From an uncultured Gemella sp. (lineage in GTDB: Bacteria; Bacillota; Bacilli; Staphylococcales; Gemellaceae): 24,458 nt of DNA. Position 1 is the stretch's first letter. Each line of letters opens with the position of its first letter. The position numbers and the translations under genes are program-made. Below, piece by piece: positions 7,874 through 16,414 of this stretch. The notes beneath the pieces are model-generated. The model was not told where the DNA came from, searched no databases, and saw only the letters and a program-made list of their open reading frames with translations. The stretch lies in NCBI GenBank assembly GCA_927911745.1, contig CAKMQF010000024.1, positions 1-24,458 on the forward strand, in the 5' to 3' direction.

Positions 7874-8650
7874 TAATTATTTTCCTCATACATACTTCTA
7901 TCCACTTCAACCAATATCCAATCTCTTGTATCTGCTATTTGTCGACCGTCTTCGATTAGCGTTGTATTGAAGTAGGTGCGAAACTTTGGACGTTTCGTGC
8001 GCTCACTCTCAGCACATATCCTACCCAGTATCCATAAGTAGAATTTGGTGTGATAAAGTATTTATCTGTTGCGTATAATTGTAAGAAATTATCTTGAATA
8101 TCTTGTTTTTCGACTACTATTTCATTCGAAAAACTAAATAATACTTTTAATTTTGGAACTAATTCTTCTTTACACCAAGTTGTGTCATCTGAAGTTATTC
8201 TTACTGTTAAATCTGAAATATCGACTTCTTTTTCTTTGATTATATCTAAGCAATCAATCACATACTTAACCGCGTCATACCCATATTTCTCTGCTCTATC
8301 TCCATCTAAAAAGTCTGTTCTTCTTATCGCTATTGTTATATTTTTATTGTCAAACTGGCTAGATAGTTCTTCTGTTCTTTCCAAAAGATATTCTCTACAG
8401 AATGAGTCCAATACCTCTGCATCATAGTCTTGTCCTGATACTTGGTAATATCCAAATGGTTCAAGTTCACAACCTTGTGCTTTTCCGAATAGTCGTTCTG
8501 TTTTCGGAAAGAAACTTTGTGCGAATTTAAAATAACCTGTTCTTAATACGTAGCTTTCTTCTATACCAACTAATCTATCTTTATGTGCTTGCATTAGTAG
8601 AATAGTAGATTACCAAGTTGGAATCCTCTATCGTTATAATAAACTTTCAT
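7873..8650 (-). CDS. GT11-like (alpha-1,2-fucosyltransferase family) glycosyltransferase, two frameshifts
   Basis: The start at 8650 follows AAAGGAAATTTAG. The N-terminus is MKVYYNDRGFQLGNLLFY; a one-base shift near 8596 leads on to LMQAHKDRL. Motifs in order resemble GT11: GNLLFYLM (N-terminal GNxLF), ITIAIRRTDFLDG (the HxRRxD-like donor motif), ITSDDTTWCKEE, and ITPNSTYGYWVGY (SNSTFSWW-like motif). A second shift near 8022-8030 restores a tail with ESERTKRPKF, FNTTLIEDGRQ and YEENN before the TAA at 7875-7873. GT11 enzymes transfer fucose from GDP-fucose; here the donor is unproven because the neighbours suggest a dTDP- or related sugar. Cytoplasmic, probably acting on a cell-surface glycan. 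Last of three cotranscribed sugar genes. Confidence 0.68.
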
Positions 8651-8665
8651 TCTAAATTTCCTTTC

Positions 8666-9445
8666 CTATATTTTTTGTTCCATGAAATATTTACCCAAAT
8701 ATGTATTCTCGTTTGGATTTTCATAGAGATTTTTTATCTCTTTTCCTGTAAATACTTCAGTCTCAGCTATCTTAGTTTTTAACCCTTGTGATACTTCTAT
8801 ATTTTCTACAATGGTTCTAGCTAATGCGAAAATCGGAGTAACCTGAAAAATCTTATCATCTGGATAAATATCTACTATATTCGGTAGTTTACCTAGTAAA
8901 TCCTTTGGTAAATCAATATATCTTTCCCAAAGATTAGTATTTTCTATCTTTCTATAATAATCCTTTAGCTCGGGTATCTTTTGAATAAATTCATCAGATA
9001 AGAAACTCCATTGTTTAGTAATAATATCACTTATAAAACCTTTGTTTAAACTAGTTCTATATAGCGTATCTACTAAGTAAACAGTATGATCCTTATGATG
9101 TGAAAGAACACTATCCAATACCCTTTTCTGAACTTTTCCATATGGTTTATCTTCTTCATTAATAGCTGATTGCGATGAAATAAGTATAAATCTTTCTGTT
9201 TTTACTTCTTTGATTACTTTACATAGTTTTTCTATGTCTTTATCTCTATTATCAATTCCTAAATTCGTTTTTAGCTTCCCAGAAGAGGGTGCTGCGCAAA
9301 TAACAATATTATATTCACTATTCAATAAGCCCTCGATATTTTTTCTAGTAAAAGTATCAACATGCACATTATCTTTTTTAGATATCTTGTTAAATATTTC
9401 CTGACCTATTGAACCTGTTGATCCTATTAAAGCAATGTTTTTCAT
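8666..9445 (-). CDS. Rossmann-fold NAD(P)-binding sugar dehydratase/reductase-like protein
   Basis: A 259-residue protein. IALIGSTGSIGQEIF at residues 4-18 is a TGxxGxxG-type dinucleotide loop. IVICAAPSSGKL and ERFILISSQSAIN are the usual beta-4 and beta-5 segments of extended short-chain dehydrogenases. The active-site region reads KPYGKVQKRVLD; the Tyr is present but the usual Lys four residues later is replaced by Gln with Lys one further on, so catalysis is uncertain. The C-terminal half is family-specific. The ATG overlaps the stop of the RmlC-like gene (TAATG), which means translational coupling. A role in the last reduction or modification step of a nucleotide sugar is inferred from context. 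Confidence 0.65.
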   Translation of the reverse strand: MKNIALIGSTGSIGQEIFNKISKKDNVHVDTFTRKNIEGLLNSEYNIVICAAPSSGKLKTNLGIDNRDKDIEKLCKVIKEVKTERFILISSQSAINEEDKPYGKVQKRVLDSVLSHHKDHTVYLVDTLYRTSLNKGFISDIITKQWSFLSDEFIQKIPELKDYYRKIENTNLWERYIDLPKDLLGKLPNIVDIYPDDKIFQVTPIFALARTIVENIEVSQGLKTKIAETEVFTGKEIKNLYENPNENTYLGKYFMEQKI

Positions 9446-10008
9446 TATTTCATATCACTTTCTAAAATCGCTATTACTTCGTCATAAGATAAGCTGTTCA
9501 TATCTTTTTCTGAAATTATCGGCGTTGTAGTCATATCCCAAGGTAAGTTAAGTTTTGAATCTAGTGGTGTAATCCCTAAGTATTTTTCATTTGGATTATA
9601 ATAACCAGTTACGATATAATTTAATATTCCATTTTCTACTAACGATTGTGCACCGTTGGCAACACCTTCAGGAACGAATACTGCCATACCAGGCTTCACA
9701 TCAAGATACATTCCCTTTTTATACGTAGTAGATTCACGTCGTAAATCTACAAAACACATTCTAAACGTCCCCCATGCAACAGTCATTAACTTCGCCCATC
9801 CTTGACAGTGCATGCCCCTTAGAGTCCCTTTATTCGACACTGAAACATTGTTTTGCAGGTCATTATCAAAGAAATTTTCTGGTACTCCAAATTTTATTAA
9901 ATCATTTTTCTTCCAATTTTCTAAAAAATATCCTCTATCATCGTGGTGAAGTGGACTTGTCAAAACTAACAATCCATCGATTTCATTGTATTCTTTACTA
10001 AACTCCAT
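9445..10008 (-). CDS. RmlC-like dTDP-4-keto-sugar 3,5-epimerase (cupin)
   Basis: A 187-residue cupin matching the RmlC family in length and motif order. LTSPLHHDDRGYFLENW is the N-terminal substrate segment. GTLRGMHCQ (residues 61-69) holds the catalytic His67, and FVDLRRESTTYKKG follows. FVPEGVANGAQSL is the second cupin motif, where RmlC usually has PEGFAHGF, so the second histidine is replaced by Asn. TGYYNPNEKYLGI is the C-terminal Tyr region. Epimerisation of a 4-keto nucleotide sugar is the expected reaction, but the divergent residues could mean a related substrate. There is no rmlA, rmlB or rmlD beside it. GAGGTAGAAGGA precedes the ATG. Confidence 0.8.
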   Translation of the reverse strand: MEFSKEYNEIDGLLVLTSPLHHDDRGYFLENWKKNDLIKFGVPENFFDNDLQNNVSVSNKGTLRGMHCQGWAKLMTVAWGTFRMCFVDLRRESTTYKKGMYLDVKPGMAVFVPEGVANGAQSLVENGILNYIVTGYYNPNEKYLGITPLDSKLNLPWDMTTTPIISEKDMNSLSYDEVIAILESDMK

Positions 10009-10038
10009 TCCTTCTACCTCTTCTTTATATAAGTCTAC

Positions 10039-10066
10039 TTTATACTATCATACTTTTTTTGTACAA
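10039..10066 (-). promoter_or_regulatory. probable promoter of the sugar gene cluster
   Basis: On the minus strand TTGTAC (10066-10061) and TATAAA (10044-10039) are 16 bases apart. The -35 box is part of a perfect TTTGTACAAA palindrome (10058-10067), which could bind a regulator. Confidence 0.5.
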
Positions 10067-10132
10067 ACAAGTTGAAGAAAATTAAGGAAAAAGAAAGATC
10101 TATACAATCAAACTTAATCAGTATCTCCAAGG

Positions 10133-10146
10133 ATTTCCTAGGAAAT
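10133..10146. other. 14-bp perfect palindrome
   Basis: ATTTCCTAGGAAAT is its own reverse complement. It lies in the 219-bp gap between the GNAT gene and the sugar cluster promoter, with no assigned partner. Confidence 0.35.
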
Positions 10147-10227
10147 AATAACTACCTTTAATTATATAAATCTTTTTTAAACTCTCTACAAGTGAGCTAA
10201 AACATCAAAACTTCTGTTTCAACATCC

Positions 10228-10665
10228 TTACTCAAATACCTTTATAAATCTTTTTTGAACTTTATCACAGGTATAACCGATATGTTCATAGAAATTATGC
10301 GCATCTTCACGTTTCATGGCAGAATTTAACCTAATAAAGCTAATATTATTATCTACGGCATAGTTTCCTAACTTATTCATAAGTTTCCTACCTATTCCCT
10401 TGCCTTGAAAATCAGGATTAACAGCAAGTCCTAAAATATTTAATCCTAGATCACTATAGAAACTTTCATACATTTGAGCATGAACAAATCCTATAATCTT
10501 TCTTGTATTTTCATCTTCATAACCGATAATAATATGCTGTTTCTTGTCATTAGTTAGTTTCTCTATTTGTCTTTTCACGTTTTCAACATCTACATCGTAA
10601 CCTAATGCTGCTTTACAGATTTCTGCAACTTCTTGTGCATCTTCTATATTTATTTCTCTGAACAT
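10228..10665 (-). CDS. GNAT-family N-acetyltransferase
   Basis: A 145-residue acetyl-CoA-dependent acetyltransferase. The N-terminal MFREINIEDAQEVAEI is a typical GNAT beginning. LNILGLAVNPDFQGKGIGRKLM (two overlapping parts) contains the Q/RxxGxG/A acetyl-CoA pyrophosphate loop (QGKGIG), and REDAHNFYEHIGY is motif B with the Tyr general acid. I chose the ATG at 10665 because AAGGTGAG lies just upstream; an in-frame ATG at 10689 lacks this signal. The substrate cannot be told. It is 67 bp downstream of selA with no clear terminator between them, so it may be read from the selenium operon. Confidence 0.85.
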   Translation of the reverse strand: MFREINIEDAQEVAEICKAALGYDVDVENVKRQIEKLTNDKKQHIIIGYEDENTRKIIGFVHAQMYESFYSDLGLNILGLAVNPDFQGKGIGRKLMNKLGNYAVDNNISFIRLNSAMKREDAHNFYEHIGYTCDKVQKRFIKVFE

Positions 10666-10731
10666 ATACTCACCTTCTGATTTTATCAAATATTATTTAA
10701 TGTGCAACTTACTGCAATTTAAATTCTATCT

Positions 10732-12114
10732 TTACTTCGCAACTTCTATTAATGCTTGTTTAACTAAGTCGAACTCTCTAGTACGAAGTGTTCTCATATC
10801 AAAGATAAGCTCGTTATCTTTAATACGTGTAATGATTGGAATTTCTACTTCTAATAAGCGACGTTCAATATCTGTTGCACTTAGCCTTGGGTGCTCTAAT
10901 TTAACTACAACACTATCTAGATAGCTTGCTGGATAGCTTCCTCCACCTACTTCTGCTTTGTCTTCAGCTATTGTAATCTTGAAGTCTAGGTCACTAAGTC
11001 TTGTTTTAAATACGTCTGCTTTAGCAAATAAACGTTCTTTTGATAATGAAATCATGTGTAATGTAGGAATGTGTTCTAACGCTTCTTTTTCATCTAGATA
11101 TAATTTCAATGTAGCTTCTAGAGCAGCTAGAGTCATCTTATCTACACGTAACGCACGAGTAAGTTGGTTCTTCTTCATTTGTTCGATATATTCTTTTTTA
11201 CCAACAATAATACCTGCCTGTGGTCCTCCAAGAAGTTTATCACCACTAAATGTTACAATATCGATACCACTATCAAGCACTTCCTTTACAGTTGGTTCAT
11301 AAGGTAAGCCAAATCTAGAGAAATCTACGAACTGACCGCTTCCTAAGTCATTTATCGATACCAGTTCATTTTCACGAGCAAGATAAGAAATTTCTTCATT
11401 AGATACTTCTTTAGTAAATCCTACAATCTTATAGTTACTAGTATGAACTTTTAGTAATGCTCCTGTGTTGTCAGTAATTGCGTTCTCGTAGTCTTTTAAG
11501 TGCGTTTTATTAGTAGTCCCTACTTCGACAGGAGTACCACCACTTAATTTAATAATCTCAGGAATTCTAAATGCTCCACCGATTTCTACTAGTTCTCCAC
11601 GAGAAACTACTATTTCTTTATCTTTAACTAGAGTATTTAATGTTAATAATACCGCTGCTGCGTTGTTATTAACAACAAGTACGTCTTCTGCACCTGTTAA
11701 TTTTTTGATAATATCGATAAGATGAACATAACGACTACCACGTTTTTTATTATCAATATCAAACTCAAGGTTAGAATAGTTAAATGCTACACTTTCAATG
11801 TTTTCTTTAATCTTCTGACTTAGTAAACTACGTCCTAAGTTTGTGTGTAAAATTGTTCCAGTTGCATTAATAACTCGACGTAAAGAATTCTTGTCTTCAC
11901 TCTTCACTATTTGTTTAACTTCTTCTACAATATTTTCTAAACTTGGAACTTCATGTAATTCTTCGTTTAATATTTCTTGTTTGATTTCATCAATATAGTT
12001 TTTTATCGCTGATTTCACAGCAACTTCACTATACTCTTGAATTAATGATTTCACTTCACCTAATAATAAAATCTTATTTATTGCAGGAATTTGTGATAAT
12101 AATTGTTTTGACAT
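10732..12114 (-). CDS. selA: L-seryl-tRNA(Sec) selenium transferase
   Basis: A PLP enzyme that converts Ser-tRNA(Sec) to Sec-tRNA(Sec) with selenophosphate. It is 460 residues, the normal length. RVINATGTILHTNLGRSLLS (about residues 79-98) is the SelA signature, followed by VLVVNNNAAAVLLTL (PLP phosphate region), SRGELVEIGGAFRIPEI, and TFSGDKLLGGPQAGII, where the Lys of SGDK (about residue 293) is the PLP lysine. The C-terminal VGGGSYP and DMRTLR segments also fit. It starts 10 bp after the desulfurase stop with TAGGAGAAAT as ribosome-binding site. It is the last selenium gene of the operon. SelA together with SelB shows that true selenocysteine insertion is intended. Confidence 0.96.
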   Translation of the reverse strand: MSKQLLSQIPAINKILLLGEVKSLIQEYSEVAVKSAIKNYIDEIKQEILNEELHEVPSLENIVEEVKQIVKSEDKNSLRRVINATGTILHTNLGRSLLSQKIKENIESVAFNYSNLEFDIDNKKRGSRYVHLIDIIKKLTGAEDVLVVNNNAAAVLLTLNTLVKDKEIVVSRGELVEIGGAFRIPEIIKLSGGTPVEVGTTNKTHLKDYENAITDNTGALLKVHTSNYKIVGFTKEVSNEEISYLARENELVSINDLGSGQFVDFSRFGLPYEPTVKEVLDSGIDIVTFSGDKLLGGPQAGIIVGKKEYIEQMKKNQLTRALRVDKMTLAALEATLKLYLDEKEALEHIPTLHMISLSKERLFAKADVFKTRLSDLDFKITIAEDKAEVGGGSYPASYLDSVVVKLEHPRLSATDIERRLLEVEIPIITRIKDNELIFDMRTLRTREFDLVKQALIEVAK

Positions 12115-12124
12115 AATATTTCTC

Positions 12125-13277
12125 CTAAATCTCTTTTGCTAATGTTTTTATAGCGTTAATAGCGTAGTCTACTTCCTCATCTGTATTCATACTTGAAAAT
12201 GAGAACCTTACTATCCCTTGTTCTTTTGTTCCCAATACTTCATGCATTAAAGGTGCACAATGTGCTCCAGGTCTAACTGCAATATCGTATTCTTCAGCAA
12301 GAACATCTGCAACATCTGAAGCTGATATTCCTTTGAAGTTTAATGCTACTACCGCAGTACGATCCTTTGTAAAATCCCCATAAAACTCTAAACACTCTAA
12401 GTCTTTTAATTCATTATAGAATCTATCAGCAAAGCCGATTTGTTTTTTATAAAGATTTTCAATTCCATGCTTATTTATATATTTTATTCCCTCATGTAAA
12501 CCTAGGATTCCAGAAGTATTCAAAGTACCCGCTTCTAAACGCAGTGGATATTCCCCAGGGTGTTTCTCATCGAATGTTCTAACACCACTTCCACCGACTT
12601 TAAATCTCTTAATTTCTGGTTCTTTAAGTCTCACACATAGACCACCGATTCCTTGCGGCCCATATAAACTTTTGTGTCCAGTAAAACATAATACGTCTAT
12701 TCCCAATTCATCCATATTAATAGGTACTACTCCTGCTGTTTGCGAAGCATCTACAACTGAAATAATATTATGTCTTTTACAAATATCTACAACTTTTTCT
12801 AAATCCACTATACTTCCTGTTACGTTAGAACTATGTGTGATGGCTATCATCTTAGTATTAGGTTTAATAGCTTTTTCTAGTTCGTCATAATCGATTAATC
12901 CCGTTTTACCAGCTTTAACAATAGTATATTCACACCCTATTGTTTCATGTGCTAAATATATCGGCCTTAAAACTGAATTATGCTCCATAGAAGTCGTTAA
13001 TAACGTGATCTTCTTTTTCTAACAGTCCTAAAATCGCAATATTTAAACTTTCTGTAGAATTACTAGTAAAGACAACCCTATCTTCTTCCTTCATACCGAA
13101 AAATTTTGCAACGGCACTTCTCGCTTCAAAAACTTCACGGAATGCATTATTCGCTTCATAATAACTACCTCTTGAAGCATTTGCATACTTTGCCGATGAC
13201 AATACCTCATAGACTTTATCAGCTACTTCTTTTGGTTTTTTCAGTGATGTTGCACCGTAATCAAAATAATAACTCAT
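12125..13277 (-). CDS. class V PLP cysteine desulfurase/selenocysteine lyase-like, one frameshift
   Basis: Start at 13277 after AGGGTAAG. The N-terminal part has FDYGATSLKKPKEV, NASRGSYYEANN and VVFTSNSTESLNIAI. At about 12997 one extra base breaks the frame; without it the next residues are TTSMEHNSVLRP, the normal continuation. Later motifs are VDASQTAGVVPI, CFTGHKSLYGPQGIG (PLP Lys) and AVRPGAHCAPLMHE (active-site Cys loop). Enzymes of this type (the E. faecalis EF2568-like group) are found in selenium operons and are thought to mobilise S or Se from cysteine or selenocysteine for SelD. About 384 residues when corrected. It lies between selB and selA in the same operon. Confidence 0.9.
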
Positions 13278-13324
13278 ATTACTTACCCTGTCTAAGTTAT
13301 AAACAACCTAGTTCCCTTCAATAT

Positions 13325-15209
13325 TTATTTCTTAACTAAAACTCTATAATTTTCTAAACGTCTAGTTATGCCAATTTTATCCATATACTCTAAAATAGCC
13401 ATAGAGTACTTTCTGCTAGAACCTGTCATATCTCTGAATTCTGCTAATCCAATTTGATTATTTTTCTTACAATGTTCCTCTACTTTTTGAACAGCATCTT
13501 TAAATACTTTTTCATGTAAAACTAAATCAGCATCTAATCTTACTACCGTATTATCTATAAGAGATTCTAACAACTCAACCTTTGGTTTTTCTCCATTTGT
13601 TAGTTCTTTAACACTTGGAGGTGTGAATCCTCCATCTAATAATGCTTTTTCTATTCTTTCTTTTTCTGCCAGTTGTTTCTTATCATAGTTAACTTCGAAA
13701 TCTTTTTCCGCAACGAAATTACCTTCTAAGCGAATTTCGTTATTTAGTATGAATAAGTCTAATAACTCTAGCATTTCTTTTTGAGAAATCTTAAACTTAG
13801 AAAGCACTTCAATCTTAGGGATACCTACTTTTAATTTATATCTATTGTGGTAGTCACTTAATAATTTCTTCAGTTTTTCTAACACTTCATCATATTTTTT
13901 CTTATGAATATAACCTAATTTTGTTTCATAGACTGTAGTGTTTTCTACTAATTGTGTTAGTGATTCCTCAACCTCTTCTTTAGGAAGTTGAAGTTCTTTT
14001 AAAATATTCTCTTTAGAATTTAAGTAATCAGTATGCGATAATAAATAGTTAGCAATTAAATCAGTTGTATTACCTTCAAGCTGAACTTTCAGTTTTTCTA
14101 AGATTTCTTCGTTAAATCTACTGTGTTTTCTAGGATTAGCATCTAATATTACCCCTCCACCTATTGTGATCATAGGTGAGTATGTACGGATAATGAATTT
14201 ATCATAGTTTTTAACAGCAATTTCTTCTTCAAGTCGAAGCTGCGCAAAACTACTTTCTCCAGCTTTTAATAAATCTGTCCCAAGTGGCACAACACGTGCC
14301 ATTACTTCCTCAGTACCGATATAAACACGTACTCTATCCCATAATTCAAGATTTGCTCTCTCATCATTTATTAGTTTGATTTCAGTATCAAGCATATATG
14401 TTTTTGTTAATGAACCTGCAGTGGCTAATGTATCACCACGTTTTACATCATCAAACTTAATATTCGCTAAATTTATAGCTGTTCTTTGACCTGCATAGGC
14501 AGTTTCTACATCTTTTGAGTGAACTTGAATATTCCTAACTTTTGCTTTTACTTCTTTTGGATAAATTACTAATTCATCCCCTACATTTATAATACCTTCT
14601 GTAAGAGTCCCTGTTACAACTGTTCCAAATCCTTTTACTTGGAATGAACGGTCGATGTTAATTCTAGCATTTTTCTCAACATTTTTAGCAACGATATCTT
14701 CTGTTTTCTTATCGATTGTAGCTAATAATGTATCAAGTCCTTTTTTACTAATTGAATCAACTTCAATTATTGGAGAATTTTCAAGAACTGTACCTGAGAT
14801 AAATTCTTGAATATCTTCTTTTACTAATTCTCTATATTCTTCTTCAACTAAATCTATTTTCGTCATTACGATAATATAATTTTCTATCCCTAATAACGTT
14901 AAAATATCAATATGTTCTTTAGTTTGTGGCATGATTCCTTCTCTAGAATCAACTAGTAGTAAAACTAAGTTTATACCACTAACTCCAGCAAGCATATTTT
15001 TTAATAAACCTCTCATGGCCGGGAACATCAACAACTCCACATCTTTTTCCACTCGGTAGATCAAAATATGCGAACCCAAGATTAATAGACATCCCCCTGT
15101 CTTTTTCTTCTTGAGTAGTATCTGTCTCAATTCCGCTCAGAGCCTTGATCAACGTAGTCTTACCATGATCGATGTGCCCTGCCGTACCAATAATTACATT
15201 GTTATTCAT
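13325..15209 (-). CDS. selB: selenocysteine-specific elongation factor, one frameshift
   Basis: A GTPase that delivers Sec-tRNA(Sec) to the ribosome at UGA codons with a [23 protein letters not shown] is the P-loop, DVPGHERFI the G3 motif, and MTKIDL the G4 motif. The C-terminal third (from about residue 370) has repeated winged-helix pattern segments that bind the SECIS hairpin. The frame breaks in a T6 run at 14997-15002; with T5 the sequence reads [17 protein letters not shown], as in all SelB. Corrected length is about 627 residues. I chose ATG at 15209, six bases after AAAGGTG, rather than the upstream in-frame GTG at 15218 that overlaps that site. Confidence 0.94.
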
Positions 15210-15234
15210 ATATTTCACCTTTACACTATATTAA

Positions 15235-15299
15235 GAATAGAGATTATTTAAGAAAATTAAATCAAACATTTTAAACTTTCTCTATGTTAATCTCTATTC
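15235..15299. repeat. 12-bp perfect inverted repeat in the selB leader
   Basis: GAATAGAGATTA (15235-15246) and TAATCTCTATTC (15288-15299) are exact complements with 41 bases between them. It occupies most of the gap between the DUF3343 gene and selB, inside the operon. It lacks a following T run and does not have tRNA features, so it may be a processing or translation-control stem, or a small mobile repeat. Confidence 0.6.
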
Positions 15300-15305
15300 A
15301 AAATT

Positions 15306-15578
15306 TTATTTAATTTTATAATCTTCTAATTCTTTTATTGCTCTCTTGATTCCAGTTTTTTTAGAATAGTATAATCCACGATATTCAATATTTTCTTCCT
15401 GTAACATTCTTACAATGTTATCAAAATTATCCCATGCTGTTTTTAGCATAAAACCACATCCTACACTTATTGATGGGTGCGTAGGGATTAATGATGCTGC
15501 AAGTTTTCTTTCTAAACAAATGTTATCAGCCTTTATCGAATCATGCGTACTATTAAAAACAATTAAACCTTCTTCCAC
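15306..15578 (-). CDS. Se/S-carrier-like small protein (DUF3343 family)
   Basis: A 90-residue protein starting with GTG at 15578, 6 bases after AGGAGG. The pattern is that of the putative Se/S carrier-like family (DUF3343): a hydrophobic first strand (EEGLIVFNSTHDSIKA), LIPTHPSISVGCGFML with a conserved Cys in VGCG, and a final ENIEYRGLYY strand. The family is almost always beside selD, yedF or a desulfurase, and is proposed to carry activated selenium or sulfur on its cysteine. Here it sits 11 bp after yedF and before selB, fully in line with that idea. No biochemical role is proven as far as I know. Confidence 0.85.
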   Translation of the reverse strand: MEEGLIVFNSTHDSIKADNICLERKLAASLIPTHPSISVGCGFMLKTAWDNFDNIVRMLQEENIEYRGLYYSKKTGIKRAIKELEDYKIK

Positions 15579-15589
15579 GCTATTTCCTC

Positions 15590-16388
15590 CTATGGTTGAA
15601 TTACTTTGTTCGCTTTTCTCATATCTTCTACGATGAAGTACATGTTTGTTGGATTACCAACTGCTAAGTCAATCTTATGATAGTCAATACATGCTCCACA
15701 ACAAACTATTTCTACACCAGCGTCTTCTAGTGTTTTTAATTCTTCAATTACATGACTACGAGTTTTATCTACTAAAACTCCTCCATTATTGTAGAAAATA
15801 ATTTTTTAGGTAATACTTCTTGTTCCCCTAAAGCATATAGATAAGCTTTTATTAATCTTTTACCTAGCTCTTCACTACCATGTCCCATTTGATCTTTGTT
15901 AATTACAACAATGTAGCTATCATCCTTAACAACTGGAGCAACTTCTAATTGCGGTGCTTCTTCTTTAGTAATTTCTACTTTAAAGCCACCTTCAATATCA
16001 GAAACTTTAAATTCATAACTATTTTTATCGGCAAATTTTCTAAGACTTTCAACACTGTCTTCAGTTTTTACTAATAACGTGACTTTTGTTTCTTTTTCTA
16101 ATACACGTATAGCTTGAGTTACAGGTACAACACATGTATCACATAATGTATCAACAACTACACCTTCAGTAACCTCTCCTTAGAGATTGTAACGATGTAT
16201 TTATCTTTTGCTTCCTCTTTTACCGCAAAGTTATATCCTAGTTGAGTTGCCATTTTTTCTAAATTTTGTGTAGCAATCACATTATCTACGATTGTATCTA
16301 CCACATCATTTTCAACTAATAATTTTTTTGTTTGAATAACTGGCATTGGACAAGCTAAACCTTGTGCGTCTAGAATTTCTTTTTTCAT
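15590..16388 (-). CDS. yedF: selenium metabolism protein YedF (TusA-DsrE fusion), two frameshifts
   Basis: The first frame (16388 to about 16172) is a TusA-like domain beginning MKKEILDAQGLACPMPVIQT, with the persulfide/selenide Cys13 in the CPxP motif. A one-base deletion near 16172 hides the continuation VTEGVVVDTLCDTC. A second deletion in the A run at 15802-15807 hides the last part, with IIFYNNGGVLVDKTRS and VCCGACIDYHKI, then AVGNPTNMYFIVEDM, which is the DsrE-like domain. Corrected length is about 266 residues, as in other YedF. The family is a marker of selenium use and is suggested to help hand selenium to SelD. It follows selD by 26 bp with AAAGGAG. Confidence 0.9.
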
Positions 16389-16414
16389 ACTTATATTCTC
16401 CTTTTATAACAGTT

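Noticed and set aside
7953..8650. GT11-like gene as a true pseudogene
   Set aside because: Both breaks are single-base, conserved motifs continue on each side, and genes certain to be functional show the same defect in this window.
8666..9445. The GSTGSIG motif recalls DXP reductoisomerase (Dxr)
   Set aside because: Only the dinucleotide loop matches. The length (259), the remaining motifs and the presence of a complete mevalonate pathway do not fit Dxr.
10958..11302. Plus-strand open frame opposite selA
   Set aside because: Antisense shadow of a well conserved gene; no start signal or recognisable domain.
15235..15299. Inverted repeat as tRNA-Sec (selC)
   Set aside because: It lacks a T-loop, a D-loop and a UCA anticodon in a proper arm, and is far too AT-rich.
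15219..15305. A transcription terminator splitting the selenium operon
   Set aside because: The stem has a 41-base gap and no T run on the minus strand directly after it.
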